Source of the DNA: an uncultured Paraglaciecola sp.
GTDB taxonomy: Bacteria > Pseudomonadota > Gammaproteobacteria > Enterobacterales > Alteromonadaceae
Length of the DNA: 37,941 nucleotides
Assembly: GCF_913020055.1 (NCBI RefSeq)
Contig: NZ_CAJWCF010000042.1
Span: forward strand, 1 to 37,941
Reading direction: 5' to 3'
Shown here: positions 1 to 8,262 of the stretch, one piece after another
Position numbering within the stretch: the stretch's first letter is position 1
How the letters are laid out: every line of letters begins with the position of its first letter
Translations under genes and position numbers: made by a program
Notes under the pieces: model-generated
Told to the model about the DNA's origin: nothing
Databases searched by the model: none
What the model saw: the letters and a program-made list of their open reading frames with translations, nothing else

Positions 1-87
1 AATCAGATGTTTTTTGGTCGAAAGATCTGATCTTGGAACAGGCATTTAGTTCCATTGCTTAAACAGGATTGAGGTTAGTTAGTAGAC

Positions 88-954
88 CTATTTATCTAAA
101 GCTTTTAAATATTTAATACTTTCAGGAACTTGGGTTATTACTCTAGATGATTCATCTTCGAGAAAAAAATAACGGATCCCTTGTTTTTTGGCTTCAGCCA
201 CCACTGAGGCTATACCCACATCACCGGTACCTAGAATAACATTGGTTTCAACGTCTGCTGCACCATTGGTAGAATTCTTCGTGCCTATTTTTCGGTCTTT
301 TAGGTGTAGAGACAAAAACCGGCCCGGGTACTTCTGTAATAACTGAGTGGGATCCATACCACCTTGTTTCATCCAATATACATCCATCTGAAATGCTGCG
401 TGTTCGACATTTTCAAGCATATAATCGAGTAAAGTACCATTTCCATGTGGTAGAAATTCATATCCATGTGCATGATATTGCAAGGTGATGCCATTTTCCT
501 TTAACAGCTTGCCGGCTTTATTCATGACCTCAATCGCCCCTTTAGCATCTTCTAGGCTAAAACCTTTTGCACCATCGTGCGGGATCCAATAGAAAGTCGC
601 AAAACGGCTGCCAAAGTACCTTGCTTTGTAAACAACTGCGATAGGGTTGTCTCTGAGCTCTTCGAATGAGGCATCCACACTCACAATTTGTAGGTCATTT
701 TTTAATAATTGGTTTCTATACTCTTCAACCGGATGCCCATATAACGCTCCTCCACCTTCAACTATTTTTATCCCCCATTGATTGATTTGATTAAAGGCGC
801 TGGGTAAATCTTGCTCCATTTGGTTTCTGACGCTGTAAAGTTGGATACCTATTTCATGGGCGAAGGAGACAGAGCTTGCACTTAGCGCAATAGGCATCAT
901 TAGCGCTATACGTAACCAGCGTAACATTGATGTTTTTTTAATCGATGTAACCAT
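88..954 (-). CDS. Secreted sugar-phosphate isomerase/epimerase-like TIM-barrel protein
   Basis: A 288-residue protein of the xylose-isomerase-like TIM-barrel (AP_endonuc_2) superfamily. Seen: an N-terminal hydrophobic signal (about residues 10-32, likely cleaved after SVSFA), then an opening strand IGIQLYSVR, a YHAHGYEF strand, an MDVYW motif and an LHLKD strand, which sit where metal and substrate residues lie in family members. The substrate cannot be told from the sequence; keto-sugar or sugar-acid isomerisation or epimerisation is the family's usual chemistry. The signal places it in the periplasm, which is unusual for cytoplasmic sugar isomerases but common in marine bacterial homologues. 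An internal ATG at codon 10 could be the true start and would leave a tighter signal peptide. It is divergent from the AraC-type regulator at 1122, and that regulator or the nearby TonB receptor may share its function. That link is inference. Confidence 0.8.
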   Translation of the reverse strand: MVTSIKKTSMLRWLRIALMMPIALSASSVSFAHEIGIQLYSVRNQMEQDLPSAFNQINQWGIKIVEGGGALYGHPVEEYRNQLLKNDLQIVSVDASFEELRDNPIAVVYKARYFGSRFATFYWIPHDGAKGFSLEDAKGAIEVMNKAGKLLKENGITLQYHAHGYEFLPHGNGTLLDYMLENVEHAAFQMDVYWMKQGGMDPTQLLQKYPGRFLSLHLKDRKIGTKNSTNGAADVETNVILGTGDVGIASVVAEAKKQGIRYFFLEDESSRVITQVPESIKYLKALDK

Positions 955-1003
955 ACCTAATACCTACCTTTTGTGCTGCCGGATTGTGATTTTCGGCGAA
1001 TGA

Positions 1004-1026
1004 TTAATTTGCTAACAATAAATTAA
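1004..1026. promoter_or_regulatory. Dyad in divergent isomerase/AraC promoter region
   Basis: TTAATTT, nine bases, then AAATTAA: a perfect 7-bp inverted repeat in the 167-bp gap between the secreted isomerase gene and the divergent AraC-type regulator. Position and symmetry suit an operator controlling one or both genes. AT-rich dyads of this length also arise by chance, so the call is tentative. Confidence 0.25.
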
Positions 1027-1121
1027 CATGAATAGTGCCAGTTTTACGGTGAACTCGAGTAGAACAAATCCCCTCTTGTATGCAATAATTTCGGCGTCGT
1101 CCATTTTTGAGCAGTAAAATC

Positions 1122-1865
1122 ATGTCTGAAAATAAAAGCCTTCATCATTTTCCATTTCTGCAAGACGTGATAGGAATTGAGCAAATCCTTAGCATGTTTG
1201 ATTTGTTAACAGATGTTATTTTTTGGATTAAAGATACCGATAGTCAGGTGGTCTATGCTAATAAAAAATTTGTTGAGCACATTGGAATGCATTCACTTAA
1301 CCAAGTATTAGGTAAGACTGACTTAGCATTTTTCCCCCCGCATATCGCCAAACAATTCATCACGGATGATCAAAGTGTTATGAATGGGACGGTGATCACC
1401 GATCGATTAGAATTGAATATCTTAAAGTTTGGCGAGTTTGCTTGGTTTTCTACTTCGAAAAGACCTTTATTTGATAGCCAAAATAACATCATCGGTTCTT
1501 ATGGTTTTACACGATTGTTATCTAAGGCATCTCAAGTGTTGTCGAGTATTGATGCTATCAAGGCACCAGTAGAATATGTGCGTGAAAATTTTCATCGTGA
1601 TTTGAAAATTGAAGAATTAGCAAAGTTGGCATTTATATCAGTCAGTGCCCTTGAAAGGCGCTTTAAAAAGTATCTGTCTAAAACGCCTAAACAATTTATT
1701 AATGAAGTGCGTTTAGAAAATGCCCGTAGAATGTTAATCGAAACGGGTTTACCGATTGCTGATGTGGCATATCGATGTGGCTTTTCTGAACACAGTTATT
1801 TCAGCCGTCAATTTCGTTTGATGTTTGGAACTTTACCTTCTCAACTACGAGAAAATATGCAATAA
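1122..1865 (+). CDS. PAS-domain AraC-family transcriptional regulator
   Basis: A cytoplasmic regulator of about 247 residues. The N-terminal half (about 15-130) is a PAS fold: the string DVIFWIKDTDSQVVYANKKF, then GKTDLAFFP, and a closing FGEFAWFSTSKRPLFD strand. The C-terminal 100 residues are a double helix-turn-helix AraC domain, with LKIEELAKLAFISVSALERRFK as first helix-turn-helix and IADVAYRCGFSEHSYFSRQF as the second, both close to consensus. AraC proteins with a PAS sensor instead of a sugar-binding cupin usually respond to a small ligand or aromatic compound; the ligand here is unknown. A TTG at 1107 would extend the protein by five residues, but the ATG at 1122 is preferred as the normal codon; neither has a strong ribosome binding site. 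It lies between the divergent isomerase gene and the downstream TonB receptor, so it probably controls one or both. Confidence 0.85.
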   Translation: MSENKSLHHFPFLQDVIGIEQILSMFDLLTDVIFWIKDTDSQVVYANKKFVEHIGMHSLNQVLGKTDLAFFPPHIAKQFITDDQSVMNGTVITDRLELNILKFGEFAWFSTSKRPLFDSQNNIIGSYGFTRLLSKASQVLSSIDAIKAPVEYVRENFHRDLKIEELAKLAFISVSALERRFKKYLSKTPKQFINEVRLENARRMLIETGLPIADVAYRCGFSEHSYFSRQFRLMFGTLPSQLRENMQ

Positions 1866-1994
1866 AACAAGCCGATAATCTTTACTGGGATTTGAATTTA
1901 GTAGATAACTTTAAGATCGATTTGATTTATTTTGTGTATTTGAATACGCAATGATTTATCCTCACACTTTTTACCGTATTAAACAATTGTCTTT

Positions 1995-2006
1995 GGAGGA
2001 TTTTTG
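1995..2006 (+). promoter_or_regulatory. Ribosome binding site that fixes a TTG start
   Basis: GGAGGA at 1995-2000 is a strong Shine-Dalgarno sequence three to four bases before the TTG at 2004. The signal peptide begins directly after this codon and no ATG lies nearby, so the receptor gene starts with TTG. Confidence 0.7.
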
Positions 2007-4031
2007 AACCACAACATTCGTTTTTTGGCTTTAATATTATTGTGCATATCGGCCTTTGGTCAAACTCAAGAACAAGCCATAGAAAAAATCACAGTCACTG
2101 CGACTCGGTCTAATAATAATGTCATGGATGTTAGTAGTAATATTAGCTGGCTTGACGACGAAAGTTTAAGACTGATTGAGCAGCAGCATATTAATCAAGT
2201 GTTAGTGCGCATTCCGGGTGGCTGGATCAGTCGAGGTAATGGCCAAGAGCACCTAACGGCAATTCGATCACCGGTGCTCACTGGAGCCGGTGGTTGTGGT
2301 GCATTTTTCATTGCTCAAGATGGCGTTTCATTACGTGCACCGGGTTTTTGTAATGTAAATCAATTGTTTGATGCCAATACAGAACAAGCATCATCCCTTG
2401 AGGTATTGCGCGGTCCAGCAAGTACCATGTATGGCTCTAATGCGGAGCATGGCGTAATAAATATATTGACCCCTAATCCTTTTGACGTAGAGCGCTCAAG
2501 TCTGTCTTTGAGCATGGGACCTCATGATTATTCCCGTGGCATGTTTAGTTTAAGTACGGCTAGTGAACAGCATGGTTTTTTGTTGTATGGCAATCTTACA
2601 AAAGATGGTGGGTATCTAGATGACAGTGGTTTTGAGCAGCAAAAGGTAAACTTAATACATCAATATCAAAACAAGAAGTGGCAAATTAAAAATGTAGTAG
2701 CGGTCACTAATTTAAATCAAGAAACAGCAGGTTTTATCAGTGGGTTTGAAGTCTATAAAGACGCTGAGCTAAAAAGGCAGAATCCTAATCCTGAGGCGTT
2801 TCGAAATAGTCAGTCCGCACGTGCATATAGCCAGATTAACTATGTTGAAAACGACACAACGAGCCTAACTATTACACCTTATGTGAGGTGGACAGATATG
2901 CAGTTTTTACAGCACTTTCTTCCTTGGCAACCTATCGAGGAAAATAGCCAAGCGAGTGTTGGTTTGCAAGTACAATTCCAAAAGGATTATGGTGATTTGA
3001 CCTGGCTAAGTGGTGTGGACGCCGATTATACTCAAGGGCAATTGACAGAGACCCAAGCGAATGACTTTTCACCTTCTTTACCCTCTGGAGTACATTACGA
3101 TTATAAAGTGAGTGCAAGTGTGTATGCACCTTTTGCTAAACTTCAGTGGACAGCGACAGCACAATTAGAACTCAGTGCTGGTGTACGTTATGAACACACT
3201 AAATATGACTATGATAATCGTTTGAGTACAGGCAGCGCATGTGCACAAGGTGTCGAAAACTGCCGATTTACTCGACCTGAAGATCAAGTAGTAGATTATG
3301 ACAACTGGTCGTATCAACTAAATGCCAATTACGCTTTAACCGCTAACAAACGATTCTACGCTCAATATTCTACAGGTTATCGTTCGCCCCAAGCGACAGA
3401 GTTATTTAGACTTCAAGCGGGTCAAATTCTAGCTGAACTTGATGCAGAAAATGTTCATTCCTTTGAGCTGGGATATAGAGGACAGTCACAAGCGTTTTTT
3501 TATGATGTCACTTTATTTTCTATGCAAAAAGACAACTTTATATTTCAAGATACAAACAGGCAAAATATCAGTAATGGCGAAACGTCTCATCGGGGAGTTG
3601 AGGTGGCGGTGAGTTATCAGTGGCAATCATTCTATGCATCTGCCAATGGTACTTTTGCCAAACATCAATACGATTCAAATTTAACGTTAAGTCGCTCAAA
3701 TATTCAAGGTAATGAGATAGATACAGCACCAGAACATATGGGAAGTATGCAATTGGGGTGGCGAGGAGATTCTGCTGAATTTATTGAGCTCGAATGGGTA
3801 CACCAAGGTAATTATTATTTAAATCCAGAGAATAGCGCAGAATACAGTGGTCACAATTTACTTAATATTCGCACTGGCTGGGCAATAAATGAAAAACTGG
3901 ATATCAGTGCGAGGATCAGTAACCTTACTGATGAGGATTATGCGGAAAGAGCAGATTTTGGTTTTGGTAGTTACCGTTATTTCGTAGGCGAACCTAGGGC
4001 GCTGTATGTAACAGTTCGATACCGCTATTAA
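2004..4031 (+). CDS. TonB-dependent outer membrane receptor
   Basis: A 675-residue outer-membrane, TonB-energised uptake channel. Seen in order: signal peptide (hydrophobic FLALILLCISAFG), a TonB-box-like stretch EKITVTATR at about 27-35, a plug domain ending in SSLEVLRGPASTMYGSN and GVINILTP, then a long beta-barrel with alternating aromatic strands, a typical NLTDEDYAERA box near the end, and a terminal aromatic residue (Tyr). The plug contains a two-cysteine segment around GGCGAFFIAQDG and PGFCNV, suggesting a disulphide in the plug loop. The cargo cannot be assigned. The adjacent PAS-AraC regulator and secreted isomerase-like protein make a carbohydrate or related carbon source plausible, but iron chelates are not excluded. 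The gap of 138 bases after the regulator gene could hold its own promoter. It is convergent with the c-di-GMP gene ending at 4077. Confidence 0.9.
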   Translation: MNHNIRFLALILLCISAFGQTQEQAIEKITVTATRSNNNVMDVSSNISWLDDESLRLIEQQHINQVLVRIPGGWISRGNGQEHLTAIRSPVLTGAGGCGAFFIAQDGVSLRAPGFCNVNQLFDANTEQASSLEVLRGPASTMYGSNAEHGVINILTPNPFDVERSSLSLSMGPHDYSRGMFSLSTASEQHGFLLYGNLTKDGGYLDDSGFEQQKVNLIHQYQNKKWQIKNVVAVTNLNQETAGFISGFEVYKDAELKRQNPNPEAFRNSQSARAYSQINYVENDTTSLTITPYVRWTDMQFLQHFLPWQPIEENSQASVGLQVQFQKDYGDLTWLSGVDADYTQGQLTETQANDFSPSLPSGVHYDYKVSASVYAPFAKLQWTATAQLELSAGVRYEHTKYDYDNRLSTGSACAQGVENCRFTRPEDQVVDYDNWSYQLNANYALTANKRFYAQYSTGYRSPQATELFRLQAGQILAELDAENVHSFELGYRGQSQAFFYDVTLFSMQKDNFIFQDTNRQNISNGETSHRGVEVAVSYQWQSFYASANGTFAKHQYDSNLTLSRSNIQGNEIDTAPEHMGSMQLGWRGDSAEFIELEWVHQGNYYLNPENSAEYSGHNLLNIRTGWAINEKLDISARISNLTDEDYAERADFGFGSYRYFVGEPRALYVTVRYRY

Positions 4032-4047
4032 CGATTCGCTTCTAATT

Positions 4048-4077
4048 ACCTGAACTCGGGTTTTGTTGTGTTCAGGT
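4048..4077. terminator. Hairpin between convergent genes, possible bidirectional terminator
   Basis: ACCTGAAC at 4048-4055 pairs with GTTCAGGT at 4070-4077 in the 45-bp gap between the receptor gene and the convergent REC-GGDEF-EAL gene. The right arm touches the latter's stop codon. There is no strong T-run on either side, so intrinsic termination is only weakly supported. Confidence 0.35.
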
Positions 4078-5870
4078 TATATGTTTTCTAAATTTTTAAG
4101 TGGCTCAGGTTCATGAAATAGGCTGCCTTGGGCGAACTCGATACCTAGTTCAATTAAACTCTTGGCGATGCTTTCTTTCTCAATATGTTTTGCAATCATT
4201 GTACTGTTTGACACATCGGCCACCTTTTTTAGCATTTCGCACAATAATGCATTGAATGGACTGTCAGCATAATGACGAATAAAAGCCCCATCTATTTTCA
4301 AGTAATCGACGTTCAATTCTTTTAGGTACTGCAACATTGAAGTTTGCCCCCCAAAATCATCAATACAAGTTCTACAGCCTAAAGATTTGAGACGAGATAA
4401 GAAAGCGCGAGTTCTATCAATTGAAATCAACGCATCAGGCTCTGAAATTTCAAAACATAATAAATTTGGCGTTATGGATTTCTCTTCTAATAAATTTTCT
4501 AATGTGATCAAAAACATTGGGTTGGAGATCGTTTCTGATGTGAGATTGATCGACACATGGCTAAATTGGCCTTGTAATTGAGGATTGTCCTGCAGCCAAT
4601 TTAATGTTTCATTTATGACCCAAAGGTCAATTTTACTCTTTATTTTGTTCTGCCCAGAAAACTCAAAAAACTCACTAGGTAAAATCCATCTATCTGACCG
4701 TTCACCTTTCAACCTTAACAACACTTCGATTGAGGGGGGGCTTTTAGCTGAAAGCTGTAAAGATTTAACCTGTTGATAAAAAAGTGAAAAACCTTTCGAC
4801 TCTAAGGCTGATTCAATGCGGCTAGCTAAATCTTTATTCGCTTCTTCAGCGCCTTTTTGCACCGCGTGGTCCTGATAATTGACGATAGAACCCACACCCT
4901 TTTCTTTCGCAATAACCGATGCGTGTATTGCCTTAGATGTTATTTTTCTGGCACTTGATTCACTACTATCAACAATACAAAAACCGACACAAACCCCTGC
5001 TTTGAGAATCTGATCTTTCCACATGACCGGGAAAGCGCTAATGCAATCAACAAGACCTCTTGCGATTGAATTGGCAGATGCTGTGCTGGCTTGTTTTAAA
5101 TAAACTGCAAATTGGTCTCCACCAAGTCTACCTATGATTGCGGCATCACCAAGCTGTGATTGCAATAACTTACTGGTATTAATAAGAAAGTGATCTCCCG
5201 CATCCCAGCCAAAACGCTGATTGATTATTTCAAATTTAAATAAATCTAAAAATAATAATGCACCTTCCTGCTTAGTATCGTTTCTTTGGTCTAGCAAGTA
5301 TTGCAAGTCGTTTTCAAATGAAACACCGCTTGGTAGTTGAGTCAAAAAATCAGTCCCCACCTCGTGTTTGAAACGATTCTCTAGTAACTTTCTTTCGTTG
5401 ATGACCTGGTTAAGTTTTTTATTTGAATCAGTCAGGTCTCGGGTTCGGGCTTGTACTTTGTCTTCTAGATTATTGTTTGCCTGCTGTACTTGTTTAACCA
5501 ATTGGCGCATTTTTAGGTGAAACTGGGTACGCACAATGAGTTCTTTTTGATTAAAGGGTTTTAATACGTAATCAGCCCCCCCCAGTTCAAAACCTTCTTC
5601 AAATTGTTCCACGTTACCAGTTAAAAAGACGATAGGAATGTGAAAAAAGTTGGCTGTTGCTTTGAGTTTTCTACAAGTCTCAAAGCCACTCCACCCTCCG
5701 GGCATATTGATATCTAAAATGATTAAATCAGGTTGAAAACTGGAAGCCAGTTGATAAGCTTCTTCACCACAATTGGCAGTAGCGATTTCATAACCAATTC
5801 TTGTCAATACAAGCTCCACAATACGAATTATTGCAGGGTCGTCATCTACTACGAGGATTTTTTCTTGCAT
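4077..5870 (-). CDS. Response regulator with GGDEF-like (GGDQF) and EAL domains
   Basis: A 597-residue soluble c-di-GMP signalling protein. Residues 1-120 are a canonical receiver: acidic pocket D9-D11, phospho-acceptor D53 in LILDINMP, and K104 in DYVLKPF. A coiled-coil linker spans about 120-165. The GGDEF domain (about 170-335) has GGDQF at 250-254 and no RxxD inhibitory site just before it, so it is probably not an active cyclase and may bind GTP or act as a spacer. The EAL domain (about 350-590) reads EVL at 382-384 in place of EAL but keeps the expected catalytic set N442, E474, D504-D505, K525, E564 and Q581. Loop 6 is DDFGGQTS rather than DDFGTGYS, which may change dimer-linked activation. 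Best reading: a phosphorylation-controlled c-di-GMP phosphodiesterase. No partner histidine kinase is encoded nearby. Confidence 0.9.
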   Translation of the reverse strand: MQEKILVVDDDPAIIRIVELVLTRIGYEIATANCGEEAYQLASSFQPDLIILDINMPGGWSGFETCRKLKATANFFHIPIVFLTGNVEQFEEGFELGGADYVLKPFNQKELIVRTQFHLKMRQLVKQVQQANNNLEDKVQARTRDLTDSNKKLNQVINERKLLENRFKHEVGTDFLTQLPSGVSFENDLQYLLDQRNDTKQEGALLFLDLFKFEIINQRFGWDAGDHFLINTSKLLQSQLGDAAIIGRLGGDQFAVYLKQASTASANSIARGLVDCISAFPVMWKDQILKAGVCVGFCIVDSSESSARKITSKAIHASVIAKEKGVGSIVNYQDHAVQKGAEEANKDLASRIESALESKGFSLFYQQVKSLQLSAKSPPSIEVLLRLKGERSDRWILPSEFFEFSGQNKIKSKIDLWVINETLNWLQDNPQLQGQFSHVSINLTSETISNPMFLITLENLLEEKSITPNLLCFEISEPDALISIDRTRAFLSRLKSLGCRTCIDDFGGQTSMLQYLKELNVDYLKIDGAFIRHYADSPFNALLCEMLKKVADVSNSTMIAKHIEKESIAKSLIELGIEFAQGSLFHEPEPLKNLENI

Positions 5871-6065
5871 CTGCCTTTACCTTATCCTTAAGAAAACCTT
5901 CATCTCGATATTGTGAAACTTTGCAACTATCATTCAATTGCTGTTTACAAGAAGCACTGTATATTCGTCCATTTTCATTTAAATGGCTAACATTATTAAT
6001 TAAGTCAGCCCATCTATTATTCTAGACGTTGTTATACCCGATGAACCTGTTTAATTTTAAGGTAA

Positions 6066-6093
6066 TAAAAAGCCCTGACAAATCAGGGCTTTT
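6066..6093 (-). terminator. Terminator of the ssb transcript
   Basis: AGCCCTGA, a four-base loop, then TCAGGGCT, flanked by A-runs and T-runs on both sides. On the minus strand the hairpin is followed by a run of Ts 35 bases after the ssb stop codon, so it is a good intrinsic terminator for ssb. Its symmetry would let it work in both directions. Confidence 0.85.
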
Positions 6094-6127
6094 CGTTTAT
6101 TAATTAACTGCTAACTGTTTACGCAAT

Positions 6128-6724
6128 CTAGAACGGAATATCGTCATCAAAGTCAAAGTCAGGTTCAGCCATAGGTGCAGGTTGACCTTGCGCAGGTGCT
6201 TGGTTGAAACCTTGATTAGCTTGTTGAGGATTGCCTTGGGCAGGTGGCTTTTGGTATTGCTGCCCCTGTTGAGGTGCTTGTTGGTAGCCTTGGTTCGGTT
6301 GTTGTTGTTGTTGTTGTTGCGGAACTGCGGCAGGACGTTGCTGTCCTTGGAAGCCTCCTTCAGATTGACTACCACCTTTACTACCTAGCATTTGCATAAC
6401 GCCATTGAATGGATCTAAAACAATTTCAGTTGTGTACTGGTCTTGGCCTTCTTTATTCTGCCATTTACGAGTTTGAAGTTTACCTTCAATATAAACTTGG
6501 CTGCCTTTACGCAAATATTCGCCAGCTATTTCAGCTAATTTTCCAAACATAGATACGCGATGCCATTCAGTTTTTTCTTGCATCTGGCCGCTTTGGTCTT
6601 TCCAGCTTTCTGAGGTGGCTAAGGTTAAATTGGCAACCGCTTTACCATTAGGGGTATATCTTACTTCAGGATCTTTGCCTAAGTTACCCACCAAAATCAC
6701 TTTATTTACACCTTTACTTGCCAT
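6128..6724 (-). CDS. ssb: Single-stranded DNA-binding protein
   Basis: A 198-residue SSB that coats single-stranded DNA during replication, recombination and repair and recruits partner enzymes. The N-terminal OB fold (about 1-110) starts [23 protein letters not shown] and contains [20 protein letters not shown] and [15 protein letters not shown], all near consensus. A long flexible Gln/Pro/Gly-rich linker (about 120-185), including a run of seven glutamines, leads to the acidic tip [10 protein letters not shown], the conserved partner-binding end. An excellent Shine-Dalgarno AGGAGG lies just upstream of the ATG. It begins 12 bases after the YajR-like transporter gene on the same strand, so the two may be cotranscribed, though ssb probably has extra promoter input. 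No LexA-type box (CTG-N10-CAG) was seen nearby. Confidence 0.97.
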   Translation of the reverse strand: MASKGVNKVILVGNLGKDPEVRYTPNGKAVANLTLATSESWKDQSGQMQEKTEWHRVSMFGKLAEIAGEYLRKGSQVYIEGKLQTRKWQNKEGQDQYTTEIVLDPFNGVMQMLGSKGGSQSEGGFQGQQRPAAVPQQQQQQQPNQGYQQAPQQGQQYQKPPAQGNPQQANQGFNQAPAQGQPAPMAEPDFDFDDDIPF

Positions 6725-6736
6725 GTTTCCTCCTAA

Positions 6737-8074
6737 TTAATCTTTTAAATTCAGCATGATTCGAGCTTGCTGAATATCGAAATGTTGATCTGCCTTTATG
6801 TACATAACTTGTTCATTTGGAACAACGGTTACATCTACTACACCTTTAAATGCTGAAAGTTGCTGTAAAGTCAGATCTGTTGTTTGTTCATTTGTCTTAA
6901 GTGTATACCTTTTTAGCTTCTCAGTCCCGCTCAAACCTCTAATCAACCCAAGCCAAACACAACATAAAATACTGGCTAGAATAAACACCCATTGAATGCC
7001 TAAAAGCTGACCGATACTGCCAGATAACACACCACCTATAAAGGCACCAAAAAATTGGAAGCTGGCGTAAACGCCCATGGCCGAGCCTTTTTTACCGGCT
7101 GGTGCAATACTTGAAACCATAGCGGGAAAATTGGCTTCAAGATAGTTAAAGCAGGTAAAAAACAAGCTAACTAATATTAGCAAATAAATAATCGAGTTTT
7201 GCCCGAATGTCATTAACAAGAAGACTACTGCTAAGCCTGCAACGCTGAACTTCATAACACCTAGTTTTCGCTTTGCTGCTAAAGCCATAAGGCCGACAAG
7301 CCCCACGACTGAAGAGATCAGTACCACTGAATAAGCTTGCCAATGTGTAGCGAGTGGCCAACTTAAATCGACTAAAAACACCGGAATTTGCACAAAAAGT
7401 AGAGTGATTAGCATATGTAGTAGTAAAACACTGATGTTTAGGCGTAGTAGTTGAGGATGTAAAAACAGCTTTTTAACATCCGTAACTATTGGCAATGTGT
7501 CGCCTTTAGGTGCGATGTTTTTTGCATTAGGTACAACAAACAGCACTAATAGAATACACAAACAAGCCAAAACCCCAGTCATCAGGAAAATACCACTTAG
7601 GCCAAATTTACCGGCAATAATAGGTCCTAAAAGTAGCGCAAGGTAAAAAGAAAAACCAATGGAAATGCCTATAATGGCCATAACTTTAGGCCGCTGATCC
7701 TCGCGACTTAAATCACCGGCTAAGGCCATGATCGCCCCAGCAATTGCGCCTGCTCCTTGTAGGAAACGGCCGATAACTACCCAAGTCAAGGTGTCTGCTG
7801 TGGCAGCAACAATACTGCCAATGGCAAAAATCACTAAACCGCCAGCAATAACTGGCTTGCGACCAATTTTATCTGATAACACCCCCATGGGTATCTGTAG
7901 CAATGCTTGAGTCAGGCCGTAGCCACCTATCGCCAAGCCAACCAGAAAAGCTGAATAATCAGGATACGTTTTGGCGCTTATGGCTATGACAGGCATCACC
8001 ATAAATAATCCAAGCATGCGTAAAACGTATACAAAGGCTAAAGAGAAGGCACTGCGTAGTTCGGTAGAATTCAA
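6737..8074 (-). CDS. yajR: YajR-like major facilitator superfamily transporter
   Basis: A 445-residue inner-membrane MFS protein with about 12 hydrophobic segments. Signature loop 2-3 motif GVLSDKIGRKPVIAGG is present, as is the YajR-type FVYVLRMLGLFMVMPV start and LGRFLQGAGAIAGAIMAL-like segment. After the last membrane helix there is a soluble tail of about 55 residues resembling the C-terminal ferredoxin-like domain of E. coli YajR (FKGVVDVTVVPNEQVMYIKAD). The transported substrate is not known even in E. coli. The start is TTG at 8074: an in-frame TAA lies two codons upstream and the next ATG is inside the first membrane helix. It sits directly upstream of ssb and divergent from uvrA, in the space where many gammaproteobacteria have ssb and uvrA as immediate neighbours. 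Confidence 0.88.
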   Translation of the reverse strand: MNSTELRSAFSLAFVYVLRMLGLFMVMPVIAISAKTYPDYSAFLVGLAIGGYGLTQALLQIPMGVLSDKIGRKPVIAGGLVIFAIGSIVAATADTLTWVVIGRFLQGAGAIAGAIMALAGDLSREDQRPKVMAIIGISIGFSFYLALLLGPIIAGKFGLSGIFLMTGVLACLCILLVLFVVPNAKNIAPKGDTLPIVTDVKKLFLHPQLLRLNISVLLLHMLITLLFVQIPVFLVDLSWPLATHWQAYSVVLISSVVGLVGLMALAAKRKLGVMKFSVAGLAVVFLLMTFGQNSIIYLLILVSLFFTCFNYLEANFPAMVSSIAPAGKKGSAMGVYASFQFFGAFIGGVLSGSIGQLLGIQWVFILASILCCVWLGLIRGLSGTEKLKRYTLKTNEQTTDLTLQQLSAFKGVVDVTVVPNEQVMYIKADQHFDIQQARIMLNLKD

Positions 8075-8262
8075 GGTTTAATCTGTTATCGAAAAATGAA
8101 AGTTTGCATTGAAAAACGTTCGACAAGTCTAGCATAGATTCCTTTTTGGCAAACAATTTTTGATTGGCGTTACCCAATGTATCAAAAGATAATCAGTGTT
8201 GTCGTAGAGCTGGTTTCAAGAGTGTGTAATACTTCTTCTTTTGCATTCGATAAAAGTCAAAA

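Noticed and set aside
1-60. Inverted repeats ATCAGAT/ATCTGAT and TGGAAC/GTTCCA at the left edge of the window, as a possible repeat or terminator
   Set aside because: No T-run follows on the minus strand, no copy is seen elsewhere in the window, and it bears no resemblance to the MITE-like element.
6290-6330. Run of glutamine codons in ssb as a possible unstable microsatellite
   Set aside because: Gln-rich SSB linkers are common; seven repeats in phase do not by themselves indicate phase variation.
6100-6375. 91-codon minus-strand frame rich in Asn and Lys
   Set aside because: It is a frame-shifted shadow of the Gln-rich linker of ssb, whose correct frame is certain from its OB fold and DDDIPF tail.
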